Assembly (NCBI GenBank): GCA_015061465.1
Contig: SUWN01000017.1
Location: 1 to 43,360, forward strand
Length of the DNA stretch: 43,360 nucleotides
Direction of reading: 5' to 3'
Source: Treponema bryantii
GTDB taxonomy: Bacteria > Spirochaetota > Spirochaetia > Treponematales > Treponemataceae
Below the pieces are notes generated by a model, which saw nothing but the letters and a program-made list of their open reading frames with translations, was not told where the DNA came from and ran no database searches. Below are positions 35,387 through 42,893 of the stretch, in pieces; the first letter of the stretch is position 1; each line of letters starts with the position of its first letter. The position numbers were made by a program, and so were the translations under genes.

Positions 35387-36559
35387 ATGGAAAACTTTAC
35401 ATTTTATAGTCCAACAAAATTTGTATTTGGAAAAGATACTGAAAGTCAGTGTGGAAAATTGGTAAAAGAATTTGGTGGTTCTAAAGTTCTTATTCACTTT
35501 GGTGGAGGTTCTGTTGTAAAATCAGGCCTTTTGGATAGAGTAAAAAAATCTTTAGATGAAGAAAAAATTCCTTACGTTGAATTAGGTGGAGTTCAGCCAA
35601 ATCCTCGTGATGTAAAAGTTTACGAAGGAATTGAATTGTGTAAAAAAGAAAACATTGATTTTATTCTTGCTGTTGGTGGTGGTTCTGTAATCGATTCTGC
35701 AAAAGCAATCGCACTTGGTAACGAATACGATGGCGATTTCTGGGATTTTTATTGTGGAAAAGCAGCACCTCAAAAAGCAACTCCTGTAGCAACTGTTTTG
35801 ACAATTGCAGCTGCAGGAAGTGAAGGTTCGGGCGATTCTGTAATTACAAAAGAAGAAGGAATGGTAAAAAGAGGTGCTGGTGGTGAATGTATAAGACCAA
35901 AATTCTCAGTTCTTAATCCTGAATTAACCCAAACACTTCCTGCTTATCAAACAGCTTGTGGAATTACAGACATTATGGCTCACGTTTTTGAACGTTATTT
36001 TACAAATACAAAAGACGTTGAAACAACAGACAGATTATGTGAAGCAGTTCTTTTAGCAATGATAAATGAAGCGCCAAAAGTAATTGCAAATCCTAACGAT
36101 TATCAAGCACGTGCAAATATCATGTGGGCAGGAATGGTTGCTCATAACAATATTGTGGGAGTTGGTCGTTCACAAGATTGGAACAGTCACGGAATTGAAC
36201 ACGAACTTTCCGGTTTATACGATTGTGCACACGGAGCAGGTCTTGCTGTAATTATGCCAGCTTGGATGAAATTTGTTATGAAACATGATGTTATGCGTTT
36301 TGCTCAAATGGCAGTTAGAATTTGGGGATGCAAAATGGATTTCTCAAATCCTGAAAAAACAGCTTGCGAAGGAATTCAAGCGTTCAGAAATTTCTTAAAT
36401 TCAATTGGAATGCCTTCAACATTAGCAGAAGTTGGCGGAAAAGCAGAAGATATTCCAACACTTGTAAAGAATTTTGGATTGGCTGAAGGGGCAAAAACTG
36501 GTGGATTTGTAAATCTTTCTAGCGAAGATATCGCAGAAATTTACAAATTGGCACTTTAA
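35387..36559 (+). CDS. Iron-containing alcohol dehydrogenase (butanol-dehydrogenase-like)
   Basis: Group III metal-dependent alcohol dehydrogenase of 390 residues. The cofactor motif VGGGSVIDSAKAIAL is at about 93-107 and the metal-binding region covers CGITDIMAHVFERYF, HGIEHELSGLYDCAHGAG, with Asp and three His in the expected order. It resembles the NAD(P)H-dependent butanol dehydrogenase branch (BdhA/YqhD). It leads an apparent three-gene redox operon. CGGAG at 35369-35373 is upstream but spaced 13 bases from the ATG. Likely reduces an aldehyde; the physiological substrate is unknown. Confidence 0.92.
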   Translation: MENFTFYSPTKFVFGKDTESQCGKLVKEFGGSKVLIHFGGGSVVKSGLLDRVKKSLDEEKIPYVELGGVQPNPRDVKVYEGIELCKKENIDFILAVGGGSVIDSAKAIALGNEYDGDFWDFYCGKAAPQKATPVATVLTIAAAGSEGSGDSVITKEEGMVKRGAGGECIRPKFSVLNPELTQTLPAYQTACGITDIMAHVFERYFTNTKDVETTDRLCEAVLLAMINEAPKVIANPNDYQARANIMWAGMVAHNNIVGVGRSQDWNSHGIEHELSGLYDCAHGAGLAVIMPAWMKFVMKHDVMRFAQMAVRIWGCKMDFSNPEKTACEGIQAFRNFLNSIGMPSTLAEVGGKAEDIPTLVKNFGLAEGAKTGGFVNLSSEDIAEIYKLAL

Positions 36560-36586
36560 TTTTATAAAAAAAAACAAGGAAAAAAT

Positions 36587-37579
36587 ATGAAAGCACTTTT
36601 TATTGGTGGAACTGGAACAATTAGTACTGCAATTTCTAAAAAATTGATTCAAGAAGGACACGAATTATATTTGATTAATCGTGGAAACAGAAATGACATT
36701 CTTCCTTCTGGAGCAAAATATATTACTGTAGACATCAACAACGAAGAAGAAGTTGCTAAAAAAATTGCAGATATGTCTTTTGATGTAGTTGCTGATTTTA
36801 TTGCATTTGTTCCTTCTCAGCTTGAAAGAGATTACAGACTTTTTAAAGGAAAAACAAAACAATTCATTTTTATCAGTTCTGCGTCAGCTTATCAAAAACC
36901 ATGTTCAGATTATTTGATAACAGAAAGTACACCTTTAGAAAATCCTTATTGGGAATATTCTAGAAACAAAATTGCTTGTGAAGAATATTTGATTAAAATG
37001 TACAGAGAAGAAAATTTCCCAATTACAATTGTTCGCCCAAGTCATACTTATGATGAACGTTCAGTTCCTCTTGGTGTTCACGGAGATTTGGGAAGTTATC
37101 AAGTTGTAAAAAGAATTAAGGAAGGAAAACCTGTAATTATTCACGGAGATGGAACAAGCCTTTGGACAATAACACACAACAGTGATTTTGCAAAAGGATT
37201 TGTTGGATTAATGGGAAATATCCACGCACTTGGTCAGGCAGTTCATATTACAAGTGATGAAAGTGTAACTTGGAATCAAATCTACCAGACAATTGCACAA
37301 AATCTAGGCGTAGAATTAAAACCTGTTTATATCAGTTCAGATTATCTTGATAAAAACAGTAATTATGATTTTAAAGGAAGTTTAATTGGCGATAAATCAA
37401 ATTCTGTTGTATTTGATAATTCCAAAATTAAACGCCTTGTTCCTGATTTTGTTTGTACAAAACGTGCAGACCAAGGAATAAAAGAAACATTGGATTATGT
37501 TTTGTCACACAAAGAATGTCAAATTGAAGACCCTGAATTTGATAAATGGTGCGATGAAATAATTAAAAGATTTCAATAA
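36587..37579 (+). CDS. NAD-dependent epimerase/dehydratase-like SDR
   Basis: Extended short-chain dehydrogenase/reductase of 330 residues. The Rossmann motif GGTGTIS is at residues 7-13, DFIAF lies in the middle of the fold, and the catalytic YSRNK (about 124-128) follows SSASAY. The C-terminal substrate domain is present (HGDGTSLWTITHNSDFAKGF). It resembles the nucleotide-sugar or mRNA-binding-like SDR group, but no specific substrate can be named. It is 27 bases after the alcohol dehydrogenase, with AAGGA before the ATG. Confidence 0.85.
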   Translation: MKALFIGGTGTISTAISKKLIQEGHELYLINRGNRNDILPSGAKYITVDINNEEEVAKKIADMSFDVVADFIAFVPSQLERDYRLFKGKTKQFIFISSASAYQKPCSDYLITESTPLENPYWEYSRNKIACEEYLIKMYREENFPITIVRPSHTYDERSVPLGVHGDLGSYQVVKRIKEGKPVIIHGDGTSLWTITHNSDFAKGFVGLMGNIHALGQAVHITSDESVTWNQIYQTIAQNLGVELKPVYISSDYLDKNSNYDFKGSLIGDKSNSVVFDNSKIKRLVPDFVCTKRADQGIKETLDYVLSHKECQIEDPEFDKWCDEIIKRFQ

Positions 37580-37599
37580 ATTTTAAAAGAGGAAATAAA

Positions 37600-38346
37600 A
37601 TGACAGACGTAAAAGGAAAATGGGCACTTATTACAGGTGCAAATAGGGGAATCGGTTATAGAATTGCAAAAACAATGGCATCTTACGGATGTAATTTGAT
37701 TTTGCATTCAAGAAACACAGAACACACAAAAGAAGTTCTTAAAGAAGTTTTGGATATGGGAGTTCAAGCATACGATATTGCAGCTGAACTTTCCAAACCT
37801 GAAGAAGTTCAAAAAATGATTGACCAAATCAATGCAAAAGGAACTCAAGTTGATATTTTGTTCAATGATGCCGCTGTTCAAATTGCATATCGTACAGAAT
37901 ATTACAAAACTCCTGTGGAAGATTACACACAAAGTTTTTTAATCAACACAATTGCTCCTATGATGTTATGTTACGCATTTATTCCACAAATGATTGAACG
38001 TGGATTTGGTCGTGTAATCAACACAACAAGTGGAATCAGAAACGAACCAGAGCAAGCAGGGTATAGCGCAAGTAAAGCTGCTTTAGATAAAGTAACAAAC
38101 GACCTTGCTGGTAAACTTGACGGAACAGATGTTATCATCAATCTTACTGACCCGGGCTGGTGTAGAACAGATTTAGGCGGACCAAACGCTCCAAACGACC
38201 CAGATAGCGTAATTCCTGGAATAGTTGTTGGTGCCTTTGTAGATGATAAAATCAGCGGAAGAAATCTAGGCGCTCAAAACTTTGTTGGCATGACTTTGGA
38301 AGAAGCTGTAGAAAAAGCAAAAGGCTTTCCAAAGTTGTTCTTGTAA
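37600..38346 (+). CDS. Classical short-chain dehydrogenase
   Basis: Classical SDR of 248 residues. TGANRGIGYRIA at about 14-25 binds the dinucleotide, NDAAV is the NAG-like motif, NTTSG holds the catalytic Ser and GYSASK (Tyr about 154, Lys about 158) completes the active site. The C-terminal DPGWCRTDLGG is typical. It starts 20 bases after the epimerase-like gene with GAGG upstream, so the trio is probably one operon. It could oxidise a sugar alcohol or reduce a keto intermediate; substrate unknown. Confidence 0.9.
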   Translation: MTDVKGKWALITGANRGIGYRIAKTMASYGCNLILHSRNTEHTKEVLKEVLDMGVQAYDIAAELSKPEEVQKMIDQINAKGTQVDILFNDAAVQIAYRTEYYKTPVEDYTQSFLINTIAPMMLCYAFIPQMIERGFGRVINTTSGIRNEPEQAGYSASKAALDKVTNDLAGKLDGTDVIINLTDPGWCRTDLGGPNAPNDPDSVIPGIVVGAFVDDKISGRNLGAQNFVGMTLEEAVEKAKGFPKLFL

Positions 38347-38564
38347 GTAGAGTATTGCCACTCGGATTTGCTCAGCCCTAACGGGCTTCGCTTAAGAATG
38401 TGAGTAACGTTAGTTGCGAACAAACACCATGTCATTCCCGTCCTCTGGCTTGACCAGAGGATCTTATGCGGGAATCTTGATTTCATAATTTATTTTTACT
38501 TGTAAATAATACTATTTTTATGTTAAAATTACTTCCAATAAATTTATAAAAAAGGAGTTTTTAT
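38347..38564 (+). other. Gene-free spacer with palindromes before the phase-variable gene
   Basis: No coding region. The first half includes GCCC-TAA-CGGGC near 38375-38387 and other GC-rich remnants similar in style to 22.0 kb, then the nested palindrome. The last 80 bases are AT-rich and probably contain the promoter of the following lipoprotein gene. AAGGAG at 38552-38557 is its ribosome binding site. Confidence 0.4.
38434..38475 (+). repeat. Nested palindrome of the ATTCCCG family
   Basis: ATTCCCG (38434-38440) pairs with CGGGAAT (38469-38475). Directly inside the left arm, TCCTCTGG (38441-38448) pairs with CCAGAGGA (38454-38461). The result is a stem on a stem, as if one palindromic element had inserted in another. 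There is no T run. Confidence 0.65.
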
Positions 38565-41269
38565 ATGAAATTCGTAAAAATGTTATTACTTTACATTTGT
38601 TTAGGGGGGGGCTATTCATAAGTTGTGCGCCTGAAACTCCTAAAAATGAACAACTTTCTTATCCACAAAACTTATCTGAAGCTGACAAATCTAAAATAAA
38701 AAATCTTTCTTACGAATCTTATTCTGAAATTTTAGAAAGTTTTAAAATTTTGAATTCTTTAGAACCTGTAAAAAATGAATATAATAATTTTTTGCAAAAT
38801 GTTATTAATCAACTTGAATCAAATAATTTTGAAGTAGAAGAACTAGAATTTGACAATATAGAAGAAATGACAAATTTTTCATTAGAAGAAAAAAATCTAG
38901 AAAATGCTACAAACTTAGGTGAATATTTAGATTTACAAAATAATTTTGAAAAATTAAAAACAGATTATGAAAATTTTTATAACGGTGTATATTTTTTATC
39001 CTATCAAGATTTACAGACAAAATATTACGAAGCAAATGCAAATATCACAAAAAATCAATACAACGAATTAATTAATTTCTTAAAAAGCGTTTTTGAAGAT
39101 ATTCAAGACGATTTTATTTTAAACACACAAACAAATTTAATAAAAACAACTGACATAAGATTTTCAGAAGCTCAAACTGAAAATGTTATTAACAATGAAC
39201 ATATTTTTAACTATAAAAATTCAACAGAAAAATCAACTTATGATGCCAAAAAAATTGATTTGGAAACTCTAAAACAATTAGTTGTAGAAGCAAAAAAATC
39301 TGCCGACGATTTTACATTAATTTACGATACAGAAAATCCAGATGAACCTGAAATTAATCCTGACGATCCCGAAGTGAATCCAGACGATCCCGAAGTGAAT
39401 CCAGACGAACCAGAAGTGAATCCAGACGAACCAGAAATCAATCCAGATGATCCAGAAGTAAATCCAGATGAACCTGAAGTGAATCCAGATGAACCAGAAG
39501 TAAATCCTGATGAACCAGAAATCAATCCTGACGATCCAGAAGTAAATCCTGATGAACCAGAAATAAATCCAGACGATCCTGTAGAACTTGTTTCTATTAC
39601 AGTAAAAACTCCACCAACAAAAAAACATTATTTTTTTGATGATGACATTCGCCTCGATGGCTTAGTTTTAACAGAACATTATTCCGATGGAACTACAAAT
39701 GATTTTACTTTACATTCAGGCTATATAATTCCAGATGATATTTTAACAAAAGATAAATATACATTAGGAACAAATACATTTTCTTTTAAATACCGAGATT
39801 ACACAATTTCATTTGAAATAGAAATTCATGAAGATTTGAATATCTCTCGAATTGTCCATGTAAAAAAGCGACCTAATAAAACACATTATTTTTTCGGCGA
39901 AAAATTAGATTTATCTGGTATGGTCCTAACCGTTTCTTTTTATGATTCTTATGAATATATGGATTTAAAATGGGATGATTATGACTGGTATTTTACTGTT
40001 AAGGATGAAGAAGGGGACATATTATATCATAATGAAACTGTTTTTACAGAAGAAGGAATTAAAAAAATAATTTTAGATGATTATTCTTCATTTACAATAA
40101 CTGTTTCAGATCCTAACGCACCTGTTGATTACACTAATTTAGATATGTTTGTAAAAATTGACGGAGAATGGAAAATGAAAGATGTTCCTTCTGATTTAAC
40201 AAAATATGCAGAACAAACAAGTGTTTCATACAACATTCCAGCAGGTGAAGAAGTTGCTATTGATATAGATATATTGTTATCAAACAAAGAAAAATTGGAA
40301 AAAGCAAATGTTCCAGTATCACTTAACATCCCATCTGATTCAACAATTTCTTTCTATACTCCAGAGTTAGGTGGAAGTCCAGATATCTTAGCTTTGGAAA
40401 TGACACAATTACAACCTGTTATTGATTATGTTTTTGGTGATAAAATAGACGAATACAAAAACGCATCTGATAAAACAAAGGTTGAATTACCGAATACAAA
40501 TTTATATGTTTCTGATATAGGTTTGGGAGATGGAAATCTTTATGGCACGGGTTTAGATAAAGTTATAGAAATGTACTACAACACAAACAATGCATCAAAA
40601 TTAAATTATGAAAATTATTCTGGCGGTATCTTTGATGCAGAGGATGCTTTGCAAGATGGAAAAATGTATGACGAAGAAAACAATTTTATAGATGCTTATG
40701 CTCTAGACATTAATGCCGCTCTTTTAATGGGAGTTGGTATAGGAAATGTAAAAGTTGTTGGCGAAAATAAAACTGAAATTATGGATCATACAATTGGTTT
40801 CTATAACACTCGTTTTGAAACTGACCTTACCGGTTTTGTATTTATTGGAGCTGGTTCTGGTATAATTGATTATGCTGGATCTGCCCCAGCACTTACACTT
40901 AATGGAAGTTATGCAAAAACAATAATAAGAAAACCTAGTGAAAATATGCATATTGGAAGAGGTCATACACTTGATTTATCAAATGTTGAAAACAGCTCGT
41001 TATTGGATAATATAGCAGAAGTTGATGAATTTTCTGAAATTTATTATAAGACACAAGAAGACGCTACTCGTGGTTATTCTTCTGATTCTGTAGATGCTAT
41101 ATATATTGGTGATAAACTTTATAGTAAAGATAATACATATACTCCAGTTAATGCAACAAACCAACAATGGGTTGATGCGTCTAATAATAATTTATGGTCC
41201 GAAGGTCAAAATAGTTTGCATTATCCAAAGGATGTTCATAACGAAGCCGAGGAATGGGTTTTTGAATAA
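38565..41269 (+). CDS. Giant lipoprotein, phase-variable by a poly-G tract, here out of frame
   Basis: The ribosome binding site AAGGAG (38552-38557) is seven bases before the ATG at 38565. That frame reads MKFVKMLLLYICLGGGYS and stops at 38621. A run of eight G (38604-38611) separates it from a second frame that is open to 41269. With nine or six G the two join, giving MKFVKMLLLYICLGGG followed by LFISC, a normal spirochaetal lipobox, and a ~901-residue lipoprotein. Beyond it are a helical N-terminal region, twelve heptapeptides of type NPDEPEV, two group-3/4 bacterial Ig-like domains (TPPTKKHYFF..., KRPNKTHYFF...) and a C-terminal beta-rich region of unknown fold. Likely surface-exposed; the TTG at 38597 is not a true start. 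Confidence 0.8.
38604..38611 (+). promoter_or_regulatory. Poly-G tract of eight, slippage site in the signal peptide
   Basis: Eight consecutive G in a strongly AT-rich genome, inside codons 14-16. Slipped-strand mispairing here switches the lipoprotein on (multiples that restore frame: six, nine, twelve) or off (eight as shown). Poly-G contingency tracts are known in Treponema. Confidence 0.8.
39335..39586 (+). repeat. Twelve 21-bp tandem repeats encoding NPD(E/D)PE(I/V)
   Basis: Twelve units of 21 bases encode heptapeptides NPDEPEI, NPDDPEV, NPDEPEV and the last variant NPDDPVE. The protein is an acidic Pro-rich stalk between the N-terminal region and the Ig-like domains. Copies differ at third codon positions (gat/gac, cca/cct/ccc), so the array has diverged, but the order of E/D units suggests repeat exchange. 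Confidence 0.9.
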
Positions 41270-41282
41270 AGTATGTAAATAA

Positions 41283-41339
41283 TATCGGCAAAATAAACTT
41301 TTTTATTATTACGATTTATACCTTTATATTTTGCCGATA
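41283..41339 (+). promoter_or_regulatory. 13-bp perfect inverted repeat upstream of the Fic gene
   Basis: TATCGGCAAAATA (41283-41295) and TATTTTGCCGATA (41327-41339) are exact reverse complements, 31 bases apart. The second copy ends seven bases before a TATATT -10-like element (41346-41351). There is no downstream T run, so an operator pair is more likely than a terminator. Confidence 0.6.
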
Positions 41340-41357
41340 ACGTGCTATATTTTACCT

Positions 41358-42287
41358 ATGAGTAAGATGAAATATATATCTGTAGAAGAGGCTGCTCAAA
41401 ATTGGCAGCTTAGTGAACGAAGTGTTCGTAATTATTGTTCACAAGGAAGAGTAGAAGGTGCTCTACTAGAGGGAAAAACTTGGAAGATTCCATCAACTGC
41501 AGAAAAGCCTGAACGTAAGACTCGGCATTCTTCTTCAGAAGAAACACTTCTTGCATTCCTCAGACGTGAAAAAGATGCTGCCCTCAAAGGCGGTATCTAT
41601 CAAAAAATTCAGATAGACTTAACATACAATTCAAACCACATAGAGGGTTCAAAGCTTACTCATGACCAAACCCGTTATATCTTCGAAACAAAAACTCTTG
41701 GTGTTACTGATAAGGCTGTAAAAGTTGATGATATTGTTGAAACTGTAAATCACTTCCGCTGCATAGACCTTATAATTGAAGGTGCACATACAAAACTTAC
41801 AGAAAGTTTTATTAAGCAACTTCATTTCATTTTAAAATCTGGAACCACAGATAGCCAAAAATCCTGGTTTAGAGTAGGAGATTATAAAATGCTCGAAAAT
41901 GAAGTTGGTGGTACAGAAACTACAAAGCCAGGAGAAGTTGCATTTGCAATAAAAGAGCTTCTTAAAGAATATAATTCCAAATCAAAAATCACGTTTGACG
42001 ATATTCTAGATTTTCATGTACGCTTTGAATCTATTCATCCTTTTCAGGATGGAAACGGTCGTATTGGTCGTCTGATTATGTTCAAGGAATGTCTTAAGTA
42101 TAACATTGTTCCTTTTATAATTACGGAAGAACTTAAGATGTTCTATTACCGTGGAATTAAGAACTGGAAAGATGAACGAGGCTATTTGCGTGATACTTGT
42201 CTTACTGGGCAGGATGCAATGAAAACTACGTTGGATAATTTTGGGATAAAGTATGTGCAGTTAATACAATGTCGTGATGACTTATAA
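41358..42287 (+). CDS. HTH-Fic domain protein with class II inhibitory motif
   Basis: Fic AMPylase-type protein of 309 residues. The first ~50 residues form a MerR/excisionase-like helix-turn-helix (ISVEEAAQNWQLSERSVRNYC then GRVEGALLEGKTWKIP). The inhibitory helix motif SNHIEG is at about 92-97, N-terminal to the core (class II), and the Fic core has HPFQDGNGRIGR from His 227, the intact catalytic motif. It would transfer AMP (or another NMP) to a target and restrain itself. The ATG at 41358 (or 41367) has no ribosome binding site. A TATATT at 41346-41351 suggests a leaderless or nearly leaderless transcript. Inverted repeats upstream may be its operator. Confidence 0.9.
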   Translation: MSKMKYISVEEAAQNWQLSERSVRNYCSQGRVEGALLEGKTWKIPSTAEKPERKTRHSSSEETLLAFLRREKDAALKGGIYQKIQIDLTYNSNHIEGSKLTHDQTRYIFETKTLGVTDKAVKVDDIVETVNHFRCIDLIIEGAHTKLTESFIKQLHFILKSGTTDSQKSWFRVGDYKMLENEVGGTETTKPGEVAFAIKELLKEYNSKSKITFDDILDFHVRFESIHPFQDGNGRIGRLIMFKECLKYNIVPFIITEELKMFYYRGIKNWKDERGYLRDTCLTGQDAMKTTLDNFGIKYVQLIQCRDDL

Positions 42288-42340
42288 GTTCAAAATGTCA
42301 TTGTCGTCCTTTGGCTTGACCCGTGGATGACATATATTTT

Positions 42341-42408
42341 GTCATTCCCGCACTTGATGCGGGAATCTTTATCATGCACAAGATTTTCGGGTCACGCCCG
42401 AAAATGAC
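42341..42408 (+). repeat. Palindromic repeat copy left of the GIY-YIG gene
   Basis: Bounded by GTCATT and AATGAC. It holds two stems: ATTCCCGCA / TGCGGGAAT (about 42344-42366) and TTTTCGGG / CCCGAAAA (42384-42391, 42397-42404), joined by a spacer with CACAAGAT. Partial similar sequence (GTCGTCCTTTGGCTTGACC...) lies just before it, from about 42303. Confidence 0.8.
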
Positions 42409-42506
42409 ATGACGAATACTTATTAGACATCACCATTTTTTCTAATATGAATAAAAATCTATAAAAAATATTTTGACTCTTATAGTTATTTTATTACCTT
42501 ATATGT

Positions 42507-42785
42507 ATGAATAAATACTATGTTTACATTTTAACAAATTTTACAAATTCTGTGTTGTATATTGGTGTTACTAGGGATTTAAAAAAGAGAGTGTATGAAC
42601 ACAAAAACAAAGTTTATGATGGTTTTACAAAAAAATACAATGTAAATAAATTAATCTATTTTGAAGAATGTTCAGACGTTTTAAGTGCAATTCAAAGAGA
42701 AAAAAATCTAAAAAAATGGAAACGAGCTTGGAAATTGGAACTAGTAAAAAAAGAAAATCCTGATTTAAAAGAATTAATTATATAG
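42507..42785 (+). CDS. GIY-YIG domain endonuclease-like protein
   Basis: Small protein of 92 residues with the GIY-YIG fold: YYVYILTNFTNSVLYIGVT (about 4-22) followed by LKKRVYEHKNK and the conserved Glu in LSAIQREKNLKKWKRAWKLELV. This family (UriB/COG2827-like) occurs widely as a single-domain gene of unclear role. It lies exactly between two copies of the same palindromic repeat, with about 100 bases to the left one and 10 to the right. TATAGTT and TTATATGT near 42480-42500 may hold the promoter. Confidence 0.88.
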   Translation: MNKYYVYILTNFTNSVLYIGVTRDLKKRVYEHKNKVYDGFTKKYNVNKLIYFEECSDVLSAIQREKNLKKWKRAWKLELVKKENPDLKELII

Positions 42786-42794
42786 TTTTTACCT

Positions 42795-42861
42795 GTCATT
42801 CCCGTACTCGATACGGGAATCTATACATACACAAGATACTCGGGTCACGCCCGAGTATGAC
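42795..42861 (+). repeat. Palindromic repeat copy right of the GIY-YIG gene
   Basis: Same layout as the left copy, with stems ATTCCCGTA / TACGGGAAT (42798-42806, 42812-42820) and ATACTCGGG / CCCGAGTAT (42836-42844, 42850-42858). Bounded by GTCATT and ATGAC. The arms differ from the left copy but the pairing is kept. Confidence 0.85.
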
Positions 42862-42870
42862 ACATATTTT

Positions 42871-42888
42871 GTCATTCCCGAAAATGAC
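42871..42888 (+). repeat. Collapsed copy of the palindromic repeat
   Basis: GTCATTCCCGAAAATGAC retains only the outer ends of the repeat (GTCATT and AATGAC), as if the interior had been deleted. It ends five bases before the stop codon of the reverse-strand gene. Confidence 0.7.
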
Positions 42889-42893
42889 AATCT

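Noticed and set aside
39322..39525. Reverse-strand open frame of SGSSGFT repeats
   Set aside because: It is the antisense image of the 21-bp tandem repeats, with no ribosome binding site and no context. Repeats with a period divisible by three keep several frames open.
38597..41269. Start of the giant lipoprotein at the TTG at 38597
   Set aside because: It lacks a ribosome binding site and a complete signal peptide. The well-placed ATG at 38565 plus a G-tract length change explains the locus much better.
41284..41338. The 13-bp inverted repeat as terminator of the giant lipoprotein gene
   Set aside because: There is no T run after the right arm on either strand and the loop is 31 bases; an operator function fits better, though not proven.
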